From: Empedobacter falsenii
Lineage (GTDB): Bacteria; Bacteroidota; Bacteroidia; Flavobacteriales; Weeksellaceae
Assembly (NCBI RefSeq): GCF_013488205.1
Contig: NZ_CP040908.1
Span: forward strand, 2,085,876 to 2,149,875
Direction of reading: 5' to 3'
Length of the DNA stretch: 64,000 nt
A model generated the notes under the pieces. It did not search any database. It worked only from the letters and a program-made list of their open reading frames with translations, and had not been told where the DNA came from. A program made the position numbers and the translations under genes. Every line of letters starts with the position of its first letter. Within the stretch, counting starts at the first letter, position 1. Shown here piece after piece: positions 53,118-62,470 of this stretch.

Positions 53118-53448
53118 CAAAATATTTGAGAGAACTAACCGAAAAGATTGAATGGAACAAGTATAAATAGCTAAAATAAAAATTTTTAAACCTAAATAAT
53201 CTTAAATAGAATAGATTTCTATACAACTAACTATTTTAGAAAATTAATCAATTCTTACGATGTTCTACTGAAAATTCGTTCAATAAATCTATTTTAACTA
53301 ATTGATTTACAAAATATAAGTAGTTAAAACACCTTAGAGTTTGATAAATAATATTAAATTTGAGTTTATTAGTATTTTAAGTTAGATGTCAAAGCAATGC
53401 TTTGAAATTAAGAAGGTCAAGAGAAATCTTGACCTTTATTTTTTATAT
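53118..53448. other. intergenic region with an orphan plus-strand terminator
   Basis: No gene on either strand. The only strong signal is the terminator at 53413-53442, which reads out on the plus strand although no plus-strand gene lies upstream; TAAATTTG, a -7-like sequence, lies at about 53354-53361. A short untranslated RNA is possible. Confidence 0.4.
53413..53442 (+). terminator. GAAA-tetraloop terminator
   Basis: Perfect 10-bp stem AAGGTCAAGA / TCTTGACCTT with GAAA loop and TATTTTTT tail on the plus strand. The minus strand lacks a matching T-run. Confidence 0.75.
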
Positions 53449-54486
53449 TTAATCGATATGATAATGACTCGGAAAAACTTTTTTAGGATTCTGTTTGAGA
53501 ATATTCAACCTGAATTGACTTTCTAAAAATCCATAACCATAATTGAAAAATTGAATTAAAGTTGTTTGAATCGACAATAAACCAACTACCGCTGATTTAA
53601 AACGAATAGTTGAGAAAATAAAAATCAAAAACATGTAAATTAACCACAAAACAAATGGAATTTGAAGAATAAATCGATGTTTTGGAAGAATAAAACTCAA
53701 CAATAAAAATAAAAATGCAACTAAAGTTCCGACAAAAAATAAGCTTGGAAACCAAAAAGTTGGTTTGATATAATTTGGATGTCGTTGATTAAGAATTGGG
53801 CGTGCAACTCCAAATTGATACACTTGTTTCGCAAATTTCTTTAACGAAGTTCTACGTTTATGTATCACTTTCGAATCTTGAAACAATCGTGTATCAAAAC
53901 CATTTTCCCACAAACGCATTGATAAATCTGGATCTTCTCCAACACGTAAATCAGCAAATCCACCCGTTTTTTCGTACGCTTTTCGTGAAATTCCCATATT
54001 AAAACTACGTGGCTGAAATTTACCAATTTGCTTTTTTCCTCCACGTATTCCTCCTGTTGTTAAGAAAGAAGTCATCGAAAAAGTAATTGCTTTTTGCAAA
54101 TCTGTAAACGAGTCATCTGCATCATCTGGTCCGCCAAAAGCATCAACAAAATTAGTTGTCAATTCTTTTTTAACCGATTCAATATAAGTTGAAGGAATAA
54201 TCGTATCAGAATCTAAGAAAATGAAATAATTTCCATTCGCTTTCTCCATTCCATAATTTCTCGATTTTCCTGGACCTGAATTTGTTTTGTAATAATAATG
54301 AAGATCTAATTGAGTTTCAAATTTAGCACAAACTGTAACCAATTTATTTTGAGAACCATCATCTACAATAATAATTTCGAATAACTTATCCGTTTGTTTC
54401 ACTAAACTTGACAATAATTCTGTCAATTCATCTTGACGTTCGTAAACGGCAATAATTATCGAAAGTTGCAAATCTTCTTTTCCCAA
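53449..54486 (-). CDS. family 2 glycosyltransferase with membrane anchor
   Basis: 345 residues. GT-A fold: LSIIIAVYERQDEL at the start, FEIIIVDDGSQN (~37-48), FLDSDTIIP (DxD, ~92-96) and VGEDPDLSMRLWENG (~182-196). C-terminal third has three hydrophobic segments (~245-330). It transfers a sugar from a nucleotide donor at the inner membrane, for a polysaccharide or glycolipid. The next genes, DUF2750 and a methyltransferase, lie 6 nt apart from each other, so they form one transcript. Acceptor unknown. Confidence 0.9.
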   Translation of the reverse strand: MGKEDLQLSIIIAVYERQDELTELLSSLVKQTDKLFEIIIVDDGSQNKLVTVCAKFETQLDLHYYYKTNSGPGKSRNYGMEKANGNYFIFLDSDTIIPSTYIESVKKELTTNFVDAFGGPDDADDSFTDLQKAITFSMTSFLTTGGIRGGKKQIGKFQPRSFNMGISRKAYEKTGGFADLRVGEDPDLSMRLWENGFDTRLFQDSKVIHKRRTSLKKFAKQVYQFGVARPILNQRHPNYIKPTFWFPSLFFVGTLVAFLFLLLSFILPKHRFILQIPFVLWLIYMFLIFIFSTIRFKSAVVGLLSIQTTLIQFFNYGYGFLESQFRLNILKQNPKKVFPSHYHID

Positions 54487-54492
54487 AATATA

Positions 54493-54927
54493 TTATTGAT
54501 TGAATGATTCTTTCAACTCTAATGTCACTTTCTGAATTTCATCTAAACTCTTAAAATGATTCAATTTGAAAGTTGATTTCGATTGATTCAATTCGTGAAC
54601 AATTGCCAAAATTGTATCCAATGGACTTTGCTCCTCTCCTTTCGAAGTTTCGTCAAAATTAATTCCAACCAAAGAAACTTCTTCAATCATTCCGAACAAC
54701 CATTCTTCTAAAAAAGTATTCAAATCTATCGAATCAATTTTATGATTTGCCCATTGATTTTGTTTCGCTTTTTCAGCTAAATCTGTATTCGACCAAAAAC
54801 AAATAACCTCTAAATTAGAGCTATCTTCATACTCAAATTCCTCTGAATACGAAACAGCAAAACCTTCTTCCGAAGTTAAAAGATATACTTTTTGATCTTG
54901 ACAAATTTCTTTTATAAATTGACTCAC
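54493..54927 (-). CDS. DUF2750-like protein
   Basis: 144 residues. Fits the DUF2750 pattern: VYLLTSEEGFAVSYSEEFE, VICFWSNTDLAEKAKQNQWANHKIDSIDLNTFLEEWL (~42-78) and VSLVGINFDE. DUF2750 proteins are small, soluble and of unknown function. Sits between a glycosyltransferase and an RNA methyltransferase (gaps 6 and 5 nt), probably co-transcribed. Confidence 0.8.
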   Translation of the reverse strand: MSQFIKEICQDQKVYLLTSEEGFAVSYSEEFEYEDSSNLEVICFWSNTDLAEKAKQNQWANHKIDSIDLNTFLEEWLFGMIEEVSLVGINFDETSKGEEQSPLDTILAIVHELNQSKSTFKLNHFKSLDEIQKVTLELKESFNQ

Positions 54928-54932
54928 TTCTC

Positions 54933-56084
54933 TTAATTTTGATTTTTAGCTTTTTTACTTCCTTCGTACATTTCGTATTGTAAAAAGTCGCATTCTAACT
55001 TACCGTTAAACACTTTTACTTTTTTCGAAGGACGTAAACCGACATATTTTTTGGCTTGTAAATCTGATGTGATAAACCACGCCAATGTATTTGGATAACT
55101 CGATTTTAACGTGTCACCAATTTGTTTGTAAAATTCTTGATTATTATTTTCGATACGCTCATCATAAGGCGGATTGAACACCAATAAAACTGGGAACAAT
55201 TCCTTTTTAGATGTAAAGAAATCTTGATTTCTAACTTCAATAAAATCCTCTAAATCAGCAGATTTTATATTCATCTGCGCAATTTTTACCATCATTGGAG
55301 AAATTTCGTAACCTACAATTTTATATTCAGATTCTTTGATACGATTTAAGCGCGTATTACGAATTTGTGTAAACAATGTTTCATCATAATCTGGCCAATT
55401 CTGAAAAGCAAAATGCTTACGATGAATTTGTGGCGGAATATTATTCGCAATCATCGCCGCTTCAATCAACATTGTTCCCGAACCACACATTGGATCAAGG
55501 TAATTTCCTTTTCCATCATAACCCGCTTGCAACAACAAACCTGCTGCTAAAACCTCGTTAATTGGAGCTGGACCAGTTTCTTCACGATAACCACGTTTGT
55601 GCAACGATTCTCCAGAAGAATCTAACGACAACGTAATTTTATCGTGCGAAATATGTAAGTTAAAACGTACATCTGGAAAATCTTTATCAATGCTTGGACG
55701 ACGACCATTTTTTTCTTTGAATCGATCTACAATAGCATCTTTCACTTTTAAAGCAGCATAATGCGAATGCGTAAAATAATCTGAATGAACAGTTGGATCA
55801 ATCATAAAAGTTTGATCGACATTTAGATAATTTTCCCAATGGAATTTTTTGAATTTCTCATACAATTGATGATCATTTTTCGCAGAAAACGAAAGAATTG
55901 GCTTCTGTATACGAAGTGCAGTACGCAAGCTGTAATTTGCTTTGTACATGAAACCTAAATCGCCATTAAATTCAACCATTCGGTTTTGGATTTTAACATC
56001 TGCCGCACCCAACGCTTTTAATTCTTGCGCTAATATTTCTTCGAAACCAAAAAAGGTTTTCGCAATCATTCTGAAATTTTCCAA
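54933..56084 (-). CDS. THUMP-domain class I RNA methyltransferase (RlmL-like)
   Basis: 383 residues. N-terminal ferredoxin-like/THUMP region (~1-155, with FGFEEILAQELKALG), then SAM-binding DPMCGSGTMLIEAAMIA (~197-213) and catalytic NPPYDERI (~305-312). This architecture corresponds to RlmL/YpsC-type enzymes that make N2-methylguanosine in 23S rRNA. Shorter than E. coli RlmKL, as it lacks the second methyltransferase. The family assignment is firm; the exact nucleotide is inferred. Confidence 0.9.
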   Translation of the reverse strand: MENFRMIAKTFFGFEEILAQELKALGAADVKIQNRMVEFNGDLGFMYKANYSLRTALRIQKPILSFSAKNDHQLYEKFKKFHWENYLNVDQTFMIDPTVHSDYFTHSHYAALKVKDAIVDRFKEKNGRRPSIDKDFPDVRFNLHISHDKITLSLDSSGESLHKRGYREETGPAPINEVLAAGLLLQAGYDGKGNYLDPMCGSGTMLIEAAMIANNIPPQIHRKHFAFQNWPDYDETLFTQIRNTRLNRIKESEYKIVGYEISPMMVKIAQMNIKSADLEDFIEVRNQDFFTSKKELFPVLLVFNPPYDERIENNNQEFYKQIGDTLKSSYPNTLAWFITSDLQAKKYVGLRPSKKVKVFNGKLECDFLQYEMYEGSKKAKNQN

Positions 56085-56188
56085 GGAAATAAAATTTTTA
56101 CAAAAGTACGGGAAATAAAGGAAATGGAGAAAGGAATAATTGTTTTTCGATATTCTAAACTAATTTATATCTTAACAAAAAATATTTC

Positions 56189-56662
56189 ATGGATCAAGAA
56201 ACTAAATATGAAAAAATATTGGTTCGATATTATAGTAAGGTTTTAGAAGAAGAAATAGTTGAAACACTTTGGACAGAAACCATAGACAAAGAAAAAGGAT
56301 TATATAAAATTGAAAATATTCCGTTCTATGGTCCATGTTTTTCAAGTGACGATATAGTATTTGCTGAATATGATAACGATGAAGAATGTTTGACTTTTAG
56401 AAAAGTAATTGAATTTTCTGGAAATTCGACAGTTCAAGTTATAATAATGAATGATGAAATTAATAGAGATGATATTAGAAATATTTTCAAGAATTTGAAT
56501 TGTGAAAGTGAAGCGCTGAATGAAAAATACTTTGTTCTAGAAATTCCTTTAAAAATAAATTATAAATCTGTTTTTGATAAATTAATCGAATTACAAGAAA
56601 ATGAATTTATTGCTTTTGCAGAACCTGTTTTATCAGAAAAACATCGTGATGAAACCAGATAA
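56189..56662 (+). CDS. DUF4265-like protein
   Basis: 157 residues. The order EKILVRYYSKVLEEEIVETLWTE, GLYKIENIPFYGPCFSSDDIVFAEYD and FRKVIEFSGNSTVQVII matches DUF4265. No signal peptide or membrane helix. Function unknown; members occur singly, as here. Monocistronic between the minus-strand methyltransferase and the M24 peptidase. Confidence 0.8.
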   Translation: MDQETKYEKILVRYYSKVLEEEIVETLWTETIDKEKGLYKIENIPFYGPCFSSDDIVFAEYDNDEECLTFRKVIEFSGNSTVQVIIMNDEINRDDIRNIFKNLNCESEALNEKYFVLEIPLKINYKSVFDKLIELQENEFIAFAEPVLSEKHRDETR

Positions 56663-56760
56663 TAATCTTAATAATATTTTTTAATTTCTATATTTTCCTT
56701 CATCGACATTCTTCGTACCTTTCGGCTATTAAAGTTTAATTTTTTAGAATTCGATATAAA

Positions 56761-58542
56761 ATGGAAAAAATCACAGATCGTCTTTCAGCTTTGAGAGAGG
56801 TTATGAAACAAAATGGAGTTAGCGCAACAATTATTCCTGGAACAGATCCGCACGGAAGCGAATATTTACCAAATCGTTGGAAAGAGCGTACATGGATTTC
56901 AGGTTTCAATGGATCGGCTGGAACTGCAGTTGTTACATTAGAAAAAGCGGCTGTTTGGACGGATTCGAGATATTTTATTCAGGCAGAAGATCAATTAAAA
57001 GACACGACTTTTGAGTTGATGAAAATGAGAATGCCAGAAACTCCTTCTATCAACGAATGGATTATTTCTCAATTAAAAGAAGGAGAAGTTGTAGGACTTA
57101 ATCCTCAAATGTTTGCACACAATGCTTTTGCAGAAAATTTTAATGAGTTTTCATTCAATCAACTTTCAGTTAAAAATATTGATTTAATTGATTTAGCTTG
57201 GCAAGATCGTCCTGCTTTACCAGAAAATCCGTTCTATATTTATGATGTAAAATTTGCTGGAAAATCTGCTTCAGAAAAAATTTCGGAAGTACGCAATGAG
57301 ATGAAAAAAGCGAATACAAATGTCTACATTATGAATTCGTTGGACGAAATTGCATGGTTGTTTAACATTCGTGGAAATGATGTTAACTATAATCCATTGA
57401 CAATTTCGTATGCTGCTGTAGATACAGAAAATGCGTATTTATTTATAGATGAAGCGAAAGTAACTCCAGAAACAAAAACTGCTTTAGCAAATGAAGGAAT
57501 TACAATTCAACCTTATTTAACGATTTATGATTATTTAAAGAAACAAAACGAAAAATCGCATGTATTGGTAGATGGAAATCGAATTAATCAATCGTTATAC
57601 GAAGCAATTTCTACTTCTTCAACTATTAATTTAGCTGCTTCTCCAGTAACAAACTTAAAATCGGTTAAAAATGAAATCGAGCAAGAAGGTTTCAGAAATG
57701 CTATGGTAAAAGATGGCGTTGCATTGACTAAATTTTTCATCTGGTTAGAAGAAAATATCGACAATAATATTAATGAAGTTACAGTTGATGAGCAATTGAA
57801 ATTTTTCCGTTTGCAACAGGAAAATTGTAAAGGTGCAAGTTTCGGAACAATCTGTGGTTACGCAGACCACGGCGCAATGAACCACTACTCTGCTTCACCT
57901 GAAACTGCTTATACATTAGGATGTAAAGAAATGTTGTTAATCGATTCTGGAGCTCAATTTTTGGAAGGAACAACAGACATTACACGCACATTGATGTTAG
58001 GAGAACCAACGGCGCAACAAAAAACAGATTATACCTTAGTTCTTAAAGGAAATATTGGTTTATCGGAAGCTATTTTTCCTGTTAATTCTCGTGGTTCTTT
58101 GTTAGATGTTTTGTCGCGTAAAGCGCTTTGGGAAAACGGTTTCAATTATGGGCACGGAACTGGACACGGAGTTGGTCATTTCTTATGTGTACACGAAGGG
58201 CCACAAAGCATTCGTTTAGAAGAGAATTTAACTCCACTAAAAGCTGGAATGGTGCTTTCTAACGAACCTGGTTTGTATCGCGATGGTGAATACGGAATCA
58301 GAATTGAGAATTTAATGATTGTTCAACCAGCGATGTCTACTCAATTTGGTGATTTCTTGAAGTTTGAAATTATTACAGTTTCCCCAATTGAGAAAAATTT
58401 GATTGATGTTAATTTAATGACAAACGAAGAAATTTCTTGGTTAAATAACTATCATCAATTTGTTTTCGAGAAAATTTCTCCATTCTTAGACGAAAAAGAA
58501 ACGGCTTGGTTGAAAGAAAAATGTGAAGCGATTTCTAAATAA
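56761..58542 (+). CDS. Xaa-Pro aminopeptidase (M24 family)
   Basis: 593 residues, three-domain aminopeptidase P type. Two N-terminal creatinase-like domains (~1-300, GTDPHGSEYLPNRWKERTWISGFNGSAGTAVV) and the pita-bread catalytic domain with metal ligands in LLIDSGAQFLEGTTDITRT (two Asp, ~396-414), GTGHGVGHFLCVHEGP (His, ~464), SNEPGLYRDGEYGIRIENL (two Glu, ~500-520). Binds two metal ions and removes the first residue from peptides with proline in second place. Cytoplasmic; no signal peptide. Length fits the larger eukaryote-like form. Confidence 0.94.
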   Translation: MEKITDRLSALREVMKQNGVSATIIPGTDPHGSEYLPNRWKERTWISGFNGSAGTAVVTLEKAAVWTDSRYFIQAEDQLKDTTFELMKMRMPETPSINEWIISQLKEGEVVGLNPQMFAHNAFAENFNEFSFNQLSVKNIDLIDLAWQDRPALPENPFYIYDVKFAGKSASEKISEVRNEMKKANTNVYIMNSLDEIAWLFNIRGNDVNYNPLTISYAAVDTENAYLFIDEAKVTPETKTALANEGITIQPYLTIYDYLKKQNEKSHVLVDGNRINQSLYEAISTSSTINLAASPVTNLKSVKNEIEQEGFRNAMVKDGVALTKFFIWLEENIDNNINEVTVDEQLKFFRLQQENCKGASFGTICGYADHGAMNHYSASPETAYTLGCKEMLLIDSGAQFLEGTTDITRTLMLGEPTAQQKTDYTLVLKGNIGLSEAIFPVNSRGSLLDVLSRKALWENGFNYGHGTGHGVGHFLCVHEGPQSIRLEENLTPLKAGMVLSNEPGLYRDGEYGIRIENLMIVQPAMSTQFGDFLKFEIITVSPIEKNLIDVNLMTNEEISWLNNYHQFVFEKISPFLDEKETAWLKEKCEAISK

Positions 58543-58637
58543 ATCAATTTTATTCAACAAAAATTCATTCTGAACTTGTTTCAAAATTAGAAATAAAAAT
58601 ATAGAAGCTAAAAATAAATTCTGCCTTACAAAAAAAA

Positions 58638-58666
58638 TCCTATTCACTTTCGAATAGGATTTTTTA
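58638..58666. terminator. terminator after the M24 peptidase
   Basis: ATCCTATTC / GAATAGGAT stem, ACTTTC loop, long A-run before and T-run after. Confidence 0.8.
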
Positions 58667-58684
58667 TTTCACATAAAATTTGTA

Positions 58685-58707
58685 TTATTGCAACATATTT
58701 GCATTAA
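58685..58707. promoter_or_regulatory. palindromic operator in front of the Fur-family gene
   Basis: TTATTGCAA-CATAT-TTGCATTAA, a 23-bp palindrome with one mismatched pair, ending 4 bp before the start codon. It overlaps a near -7 element (CATATTTG). Likely binding site for the encoded regulator. Confidence 0.55.
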
Positions 58708-58710
58708 GAA

Positions 58711-59091
58711 ATGAAAAGACGAAATACACCAACCAAACAAGCGGTTATTGATTTGTTCAATTCGTGTACGACTGCATTAAATCAGGAACAAATTGAAACG
58801 CAATTGCAAGGAAAAATGGACAGAGCAACGATTTATCGTATTCTGAATAATTTTTGCGAAGACGGAATGATGCATAAAGTTGTGGGAGATGATGGCGTAA
58901 ATTATTTTGCGATGTGCAAGACGTGTTGTGAGCATACACAGCATCACCACGATCATTTTCATTTTCGTTGCACGACTTGCAATCAACTTATTTGCTTGAA
59001 AGAAGAAATAAAAATTAATTTACCCGAAGGGTTTTCGATGCAAGATTGCAATTGCGTCATTACAGGAACTTGTCCAAATTGCCAAAAATAA
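58711..59091 (+). CDS. Fur-family metal regulator (Zur-like)
   Basis: 126 residues. Winged helix (~1-75, RATIYRILNNF recognition helix), then a His/Cys-rich segment CKTCCEHTQHHHDHFHF and structural zinc pairs CTTC (~91-94) and CPNC at the C-terminus. Fur-family repressors bind DNA when loaded with metal. The gene is followed within 5 nt by a methyltransferase and then a ZIP zinc/iron carrier, and has a TTGCAA-type palindrome at its own promoter, so a zinc-responsive Zur role is the best guess; Fur or PerR cannot be excluded. Confidence 0.88.
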   Translation: MKRRNTPTKQAVIDLFNSCTTALNQEQIETQLQGKMDRATIYRILNNFCEDGMMHKVVGDDGVNYFAMCKTCCEHTQHHHDHFHFRCTTCNQLICLKEEIKINLPEGFSMQDCNCVITGTCPNCQK

Positions 59092-59096
59092 CAACA

Positions 59097-59825
59097 ATGG
59101 ATTTACAATGGTTTGTAAAATGGTTTAACTCGCCATATTATCATATTTTATACAAGAACAGAAGTCTTACAGAAGCGGAAGATTTTATTCAAAAAATCAC
59201 GAATTATTTACAACTTCCGCAGCACGCAAAAGTGTTAGACTTGGCTTGTGGAAAGGGACGACACGCTATTACATTAAATAAATTAGGTTTTGATGTTTTA
59301 GGTATCGATTTATCTGAAGAAAGTATCAAGTACGCCAAACAATTTGAAAATGAATATTTAAAATTTGAAAAACATGATATGCGCGAGGTGTATCATCCAA
59401 ACGAATTTGATGCAGTTTTCAATCTTTTTACAAGTTTTGGTTATTTTGAGAATTATGAAGATAATTTTAAAGTTTTTGAAGCTGTAAAACAACAAATCAA
59501 ATCGCACGGAATCTTTGTTTTGGATTATCTGAATGCAGAAAAAGTAGTTTCGACAATGATTCCTTATGAAGAAAAACTGATTGATGGTATTTTATTCAAA
59601 ATCACAAAATCTGTCGAAAATGGTTTTATCAAAAAAGAAATAGATTTCAGAGATAAAGGTGAAATATTTCATTTTGAAGAATTTGTTCGTTTAATTTATT
59701 TCAACGATTTCAAAAAAATATACGAAACAGAAGGTTTTATTTTAGATAAAGTATTTGGAAATTATAATCTTGATGCTTTTGATGAACAAACTTCTGACCG
59801 ATTAATTTTAGTTTTAAACAAATGA
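59097..59825 (+). CDS. class I SAM-dependent methyltransferase
   Basis: Start at 59097 (242 residues, MDLQWFVKWFNSPYYH), 5 nt after the Fur-family stop; an ATG at 59046 lies inside that gene. Motif I VLDLACGKGRHAITLNKLGF (~43-62), acidic residue in GIDLSEESI, and FDAVFNLFTSFGYF. Small-molecule methyltransferase fold; substrate unknown. The 4-nt overlap with the ZIP gene shows co-translation, which is common in Flavobacteriia. Confidence 0.87.
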   Translation: MDLQWFVKWFNSPYYHILYKNRSLTEAEDFIQKITNYLQLPQHAKVLDLACGKGRHAITLNKLGFDVLGIDLSEESIKYAKQFENEYLKFEKHDMREVYHPNEFDAVFNLFTSFGYFENYEDNFKVFEAVKQQIKSHGIFVLDYLNAEKVVSTMIPYEEKLIDGILFKITKSVENGFIKKEIDFRDKGEIFHFEEFVRLIYFNDFKKIYETEGFILDKVFGNYNLDAFDEQTSDRLILVLNK

Positions 59826-60529
59826 AAGAAAGTTTAATCTTAATTTCAAGTGTGTTAATTGGAGTTTTATTTTCTCGAATATTACTCAAAAATAAACACA
59901 ATTCAAAACTGCTACTAACCTTTAGTGGAGCGTATTTCTTGGCGATGACTGTCTTAGAAATTTTGCCTCAAGTCTATGGACATCCATCTGAAAATCATAA
60001 TCATCATTCGATAGGATTGTTTGTTTTATTAGGTGTTGTTGTGCAATATATTTTAGAAACGATCAGTAAAGGCGTTGAGCACGGACATATTCATTTGCAC
60101 AAAAAAGAGCAATTTCCTTTCGGAATTTTTGGTGGATTGTTTTTACATTCAATTATCGAAGGAATCCCTGTTGCAAATGCAGAATCTCACAATTTTATGT
60201 GGGCAATTTTTGTTCATAATATTCCAGTTTCGATGATTTTATTTAGCGCATTATGTCAACATACAGAATCTAACGCAAAACGTTTTCTGTTTATGACTTT
60301 GTTTGCATTAGCTGCTCCAATGGGATATTTCTTAGGAAAACATACGATTATTTCTAATTATTCTTTGGAAATGAGCGCAATTGTTTCGGGAATATTTTTA
60401 CATATTTCAACCGTAATTTTGTTCGAAAGTAATGAAGGGCACAAATTTAATCTGAAAAAATTCGGTTCTATCTTAGTAGGGTTTATTCTCGCTTATCTCA
60501 CCGTTTCTATGCATGTACATTCACATTAA
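59822..60529 (+). CDS. ZIP family metal transporter
   Basis: 235 residues, about seven or eight membrane helices. ZIP signature in helices 4-5: HSIIEGIPVANAESHNFMWAIFVHNIPVSMIL (~112-143), with the metal-binding His/Glu. His-rich loop GHPSENHNHHSIG (~58-70) and GVEHGHIHLHKK (~88-99), and a HVHSH tail. Imports zinc or iron. Third gene of the Fur-family operon, so probably repressed when metal is plentiful. Confidence 0.9.
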   Translation: MKESLILISSVLIGVLFSRILLKNKHNSKLLLTFSGAYFLAMTVLEILPQVYGHPSENHNHHSIGLFVLLGVVVQYILETISKGVEHGHIHLHKKEQFPFGIFGGLFLHSIIEGIPVANAESHNFMWAIFVHNIPVSMILFSALCQHTESNAKRFLFMTLFALAAPMGYFLGKHTIISNYSLEMSAIVSGIFLHISTVILFESNEGHKFNLKKFGSILVGFILAYLTVSMHVHSH

Positions 60530-60537
60530 AAATATAA

Positions 60538-60564
60538 AAGCAACTTATTAAAGTTGCTTTTTTT
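60538..60564 (+). terminator. terminator after the ZIP gene
   Basis: AAGCAACTT / AAGTTGCTT stem with ATTA loop and T-run. Confidence 0.8.
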
Positions 60565-60603
60565 CATTTTAATCGTTTATATTTAGATAATTAACATCAA
60601 AAT

Positions 60604-61728
60604 ATGCGATTAATTATATTCTTCATTTTTCTAATAAGTATTATTAGTTGTAAAAATTCGTTTGATAAAGAAATAAAGGAACATTTACAAGGCGATTGGT
60701 CAAAAGAATTTTATGACAAAACAAATAATGACCCAAACGAATTACCATCAATCTTTTTCAATATAAATAACATATATAAATTCTCATCAGATACTATTTA
60801 TGACTCGAATCATTTTTCAATTTATAATGAAAAAACAAATGATTTTGAATATTTGGGTTACAAGACTAACTTTAAAATTAAAAATTCTGTAGTTTCTTGG
60901 TATAATACTGCGAGTAAAAAAAATATTGAATTTGGTAAAGTTGAAAAATTATCAAAAGATACCATTTACTTTGCGCATTTTATGTTAGTTCGCGACAAAG
61001 TAAAGCAGCAATTCAACAATGTTTTTGATGCTATTATTGTTACAAGTAGTGGCTGTTATGGTTCTTGTCCAATATATAATTATAGGTTAGAATCTAATGG
61101 TGATATAATTTATGCTGGAGAAAAATTTACGCAAATAAACGGAGTTTATGCTGGACAAATTAATAAAGAATATTTCAATTATTTTAAAAACAAGTTAAAT
61201 CAGATAGACCTTTATCAAACAGATGATCAATATTCAAATAATACAACTGATGGAAATTTTGAAGAAATTGTTTTTATAAAAAATAATAAAATCACTAAAA
61301 GAATTTCATTTTATATAAATGATGGTCCTCCAAAAGTGAAACAATTATTAGACATTTTGCGTGCTATGCATTATTATATTGAGGATAAAAAACCATATCA
61401 TTATAAAGATTATTTTTCTATTATAAATCCATTTACAAATGCTAAAGAAGTTAATTTAGAAGAATTTAGAGATTACCAGTCATTTTATTTATGGACAGAA
61501 TTAATGAAACATCCTTCAAAACCATTTCAGTTTAAACAAAAAACGTTCAAAATAAATAAATTTATATCTAAATTTTGGGATTCTAAGTATGAAGAAATTT
61601 CTCCTAAATCATTACAAACAATTGAAACAGATGGTCAACAATTTCAAATAAAATTTAAAGACTCTCCTATCCAATATTATGATTTAGGATATAATTTTTT
61701 AGAAAATAATGATTTAACATATAAATAA
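60604..61728 (+). CDS. DUF6438-like lipoprotein
   Basis: 374 residues. Lipoprotein signal with SIISC (Cys 16). Middle part SGCYGSCPIYNYRLESNGDIIYAGEKF (~150-176) followed by GVYAGQINKEYFNYFKNKL is the DUF6438 pattern. Flanking domains are unassigned; the C-terminal part (~265-374) is charged. Anchored in the periplasm or at the surface. Function unknown. Confidence 0.78.
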   Translation: MRLIIFFIFLISIISCKNSFDKEIKEHLQGDWSKEFYDKTNNDPNELPSIFFNINNIYKFSSDTIYDSNHFSIYNEKTNDFEYLGYKTNFKIKNSVVSWYNTASKKNIEFGKVEKLSKDTIYFAHFMLVRDKVKQQFNNVFDAIIVTSSGCYGSCPIYNYRLESNGDIIYAGEKFTQINGVYAGQINKEYFNYFKNKLNQIDLYQTDDQYSNNTTDGNFEEIVFIKNNKITKRISFYINDGPPKVKQLLDILRAMHYYIEDKKPYHYKDYFSIINPFTNAKEVNLEEFRDYQSFYLWTELMKHPSKPFQFKQKTFKINKFISKFWDSKYEEISPKSLQTIETDGQQFQIKFKDSPIQYYDLGYNFLENNDLTYK

Positions 61729-61731
61729 AAA

Positions 61732-61757
61732 AGAAGTTCAAAATTGAACTTCTTTTT
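61732..61757. terminator. bidirectional terminator
   Basis: AGAAGTTCAA / TTGAACTTCT with A-run and T-run on the outsides, between the convergent lipoprotein genes. Confidence 0.8.
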
Positions 61758-61763
61758 TGTTTA

Positions 61764-62357
61764 TTATAACATTTTTCGATGATCTAAAACTAAAATTTCT
61801 CCATTCGAAACAAATTTCCATTTTTGATCTTTCTTACATTCAGAATTTGGTGTTGCTGATTTAATATCAAATTCAACTTCTTTGTTTTTCATCAAAATTG
61901 AAGTATGATAATCGCATTCGCCAAGTTTTACATTGGTTGAAACATTATCATTTGCCAATAAATCCGTTTCTGGGATAGATTTTATTGCTTCATTTATAAT
62001 ATTCAAATCTAATTCATTGTAAATCAAATCAAAATTATCTGTGACTAAATTTGTCGATAATCGAAACGAATTTGCTTCAACATCTGTCCTAATCGCAGTA
62101 TTTTTGGTATTCAAATCTAATTCTTCGATACGTTTTGGACAATCCAAATAATCTGGAATTTTTTGCGCTTGTTTACTTTGTAAATCTTTCTGAAAAGCTT
62201 TAAGTTCAGAAAATAATTGTTTTTTTTCGGGTGAAGCTTCTTTAAATTCTGTTGTTTCTGTTAATTCTTGTTGAGTAAGCTTTTTGATTTCAGGTTTATT
62301 TTCTGAACAATTAAATAAAAGAAATAAAGTAAAAAATGAGTAAAAATAATGTTTCAT
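61764..62357 (-). CDS. hypothetical lipoprotein
   Basis: Start at 62357 (197 residues, MKHYFYSFFTLFLLFNCSEN); the ATG two codons before is less likely. Lipobox LFNC with Cys at 17, followed by Ser-Glu. Helical charged region (~25-75) then a beta-rich half with C145 and C168. No domain recognised. Lies 107 nt from the pseudouridine synthase gene. Confidence 0.6.
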   Translation of the reverse strand: MKHYFYSFFTLFLLFNCSENKPEIKKLTQQELTETTEFKEASPEKKQLFSELKAFQKDLQSKQAQKIPDYLDCPKRIEELDLNTKNTAIRTDVEANSFRLSTNLVTDNFDLIYNELDLNIINEAIKSIPETDLLANDNVSTNVKLGECDYHTSILMKNKEVEFDIKSATPNSECKKDQKWKFVSNGEILVLDHRKML

Positions 62358-62470
62358 AAGCAAGAGTTTTTGGTCTTACAATTTTACGAAATATTATTCT
62401 CAATTTCAATTATTTAACGTCTGAATTTTAAATTTTATATAAATGATAAATTGAAAAACATTAATTAAGA

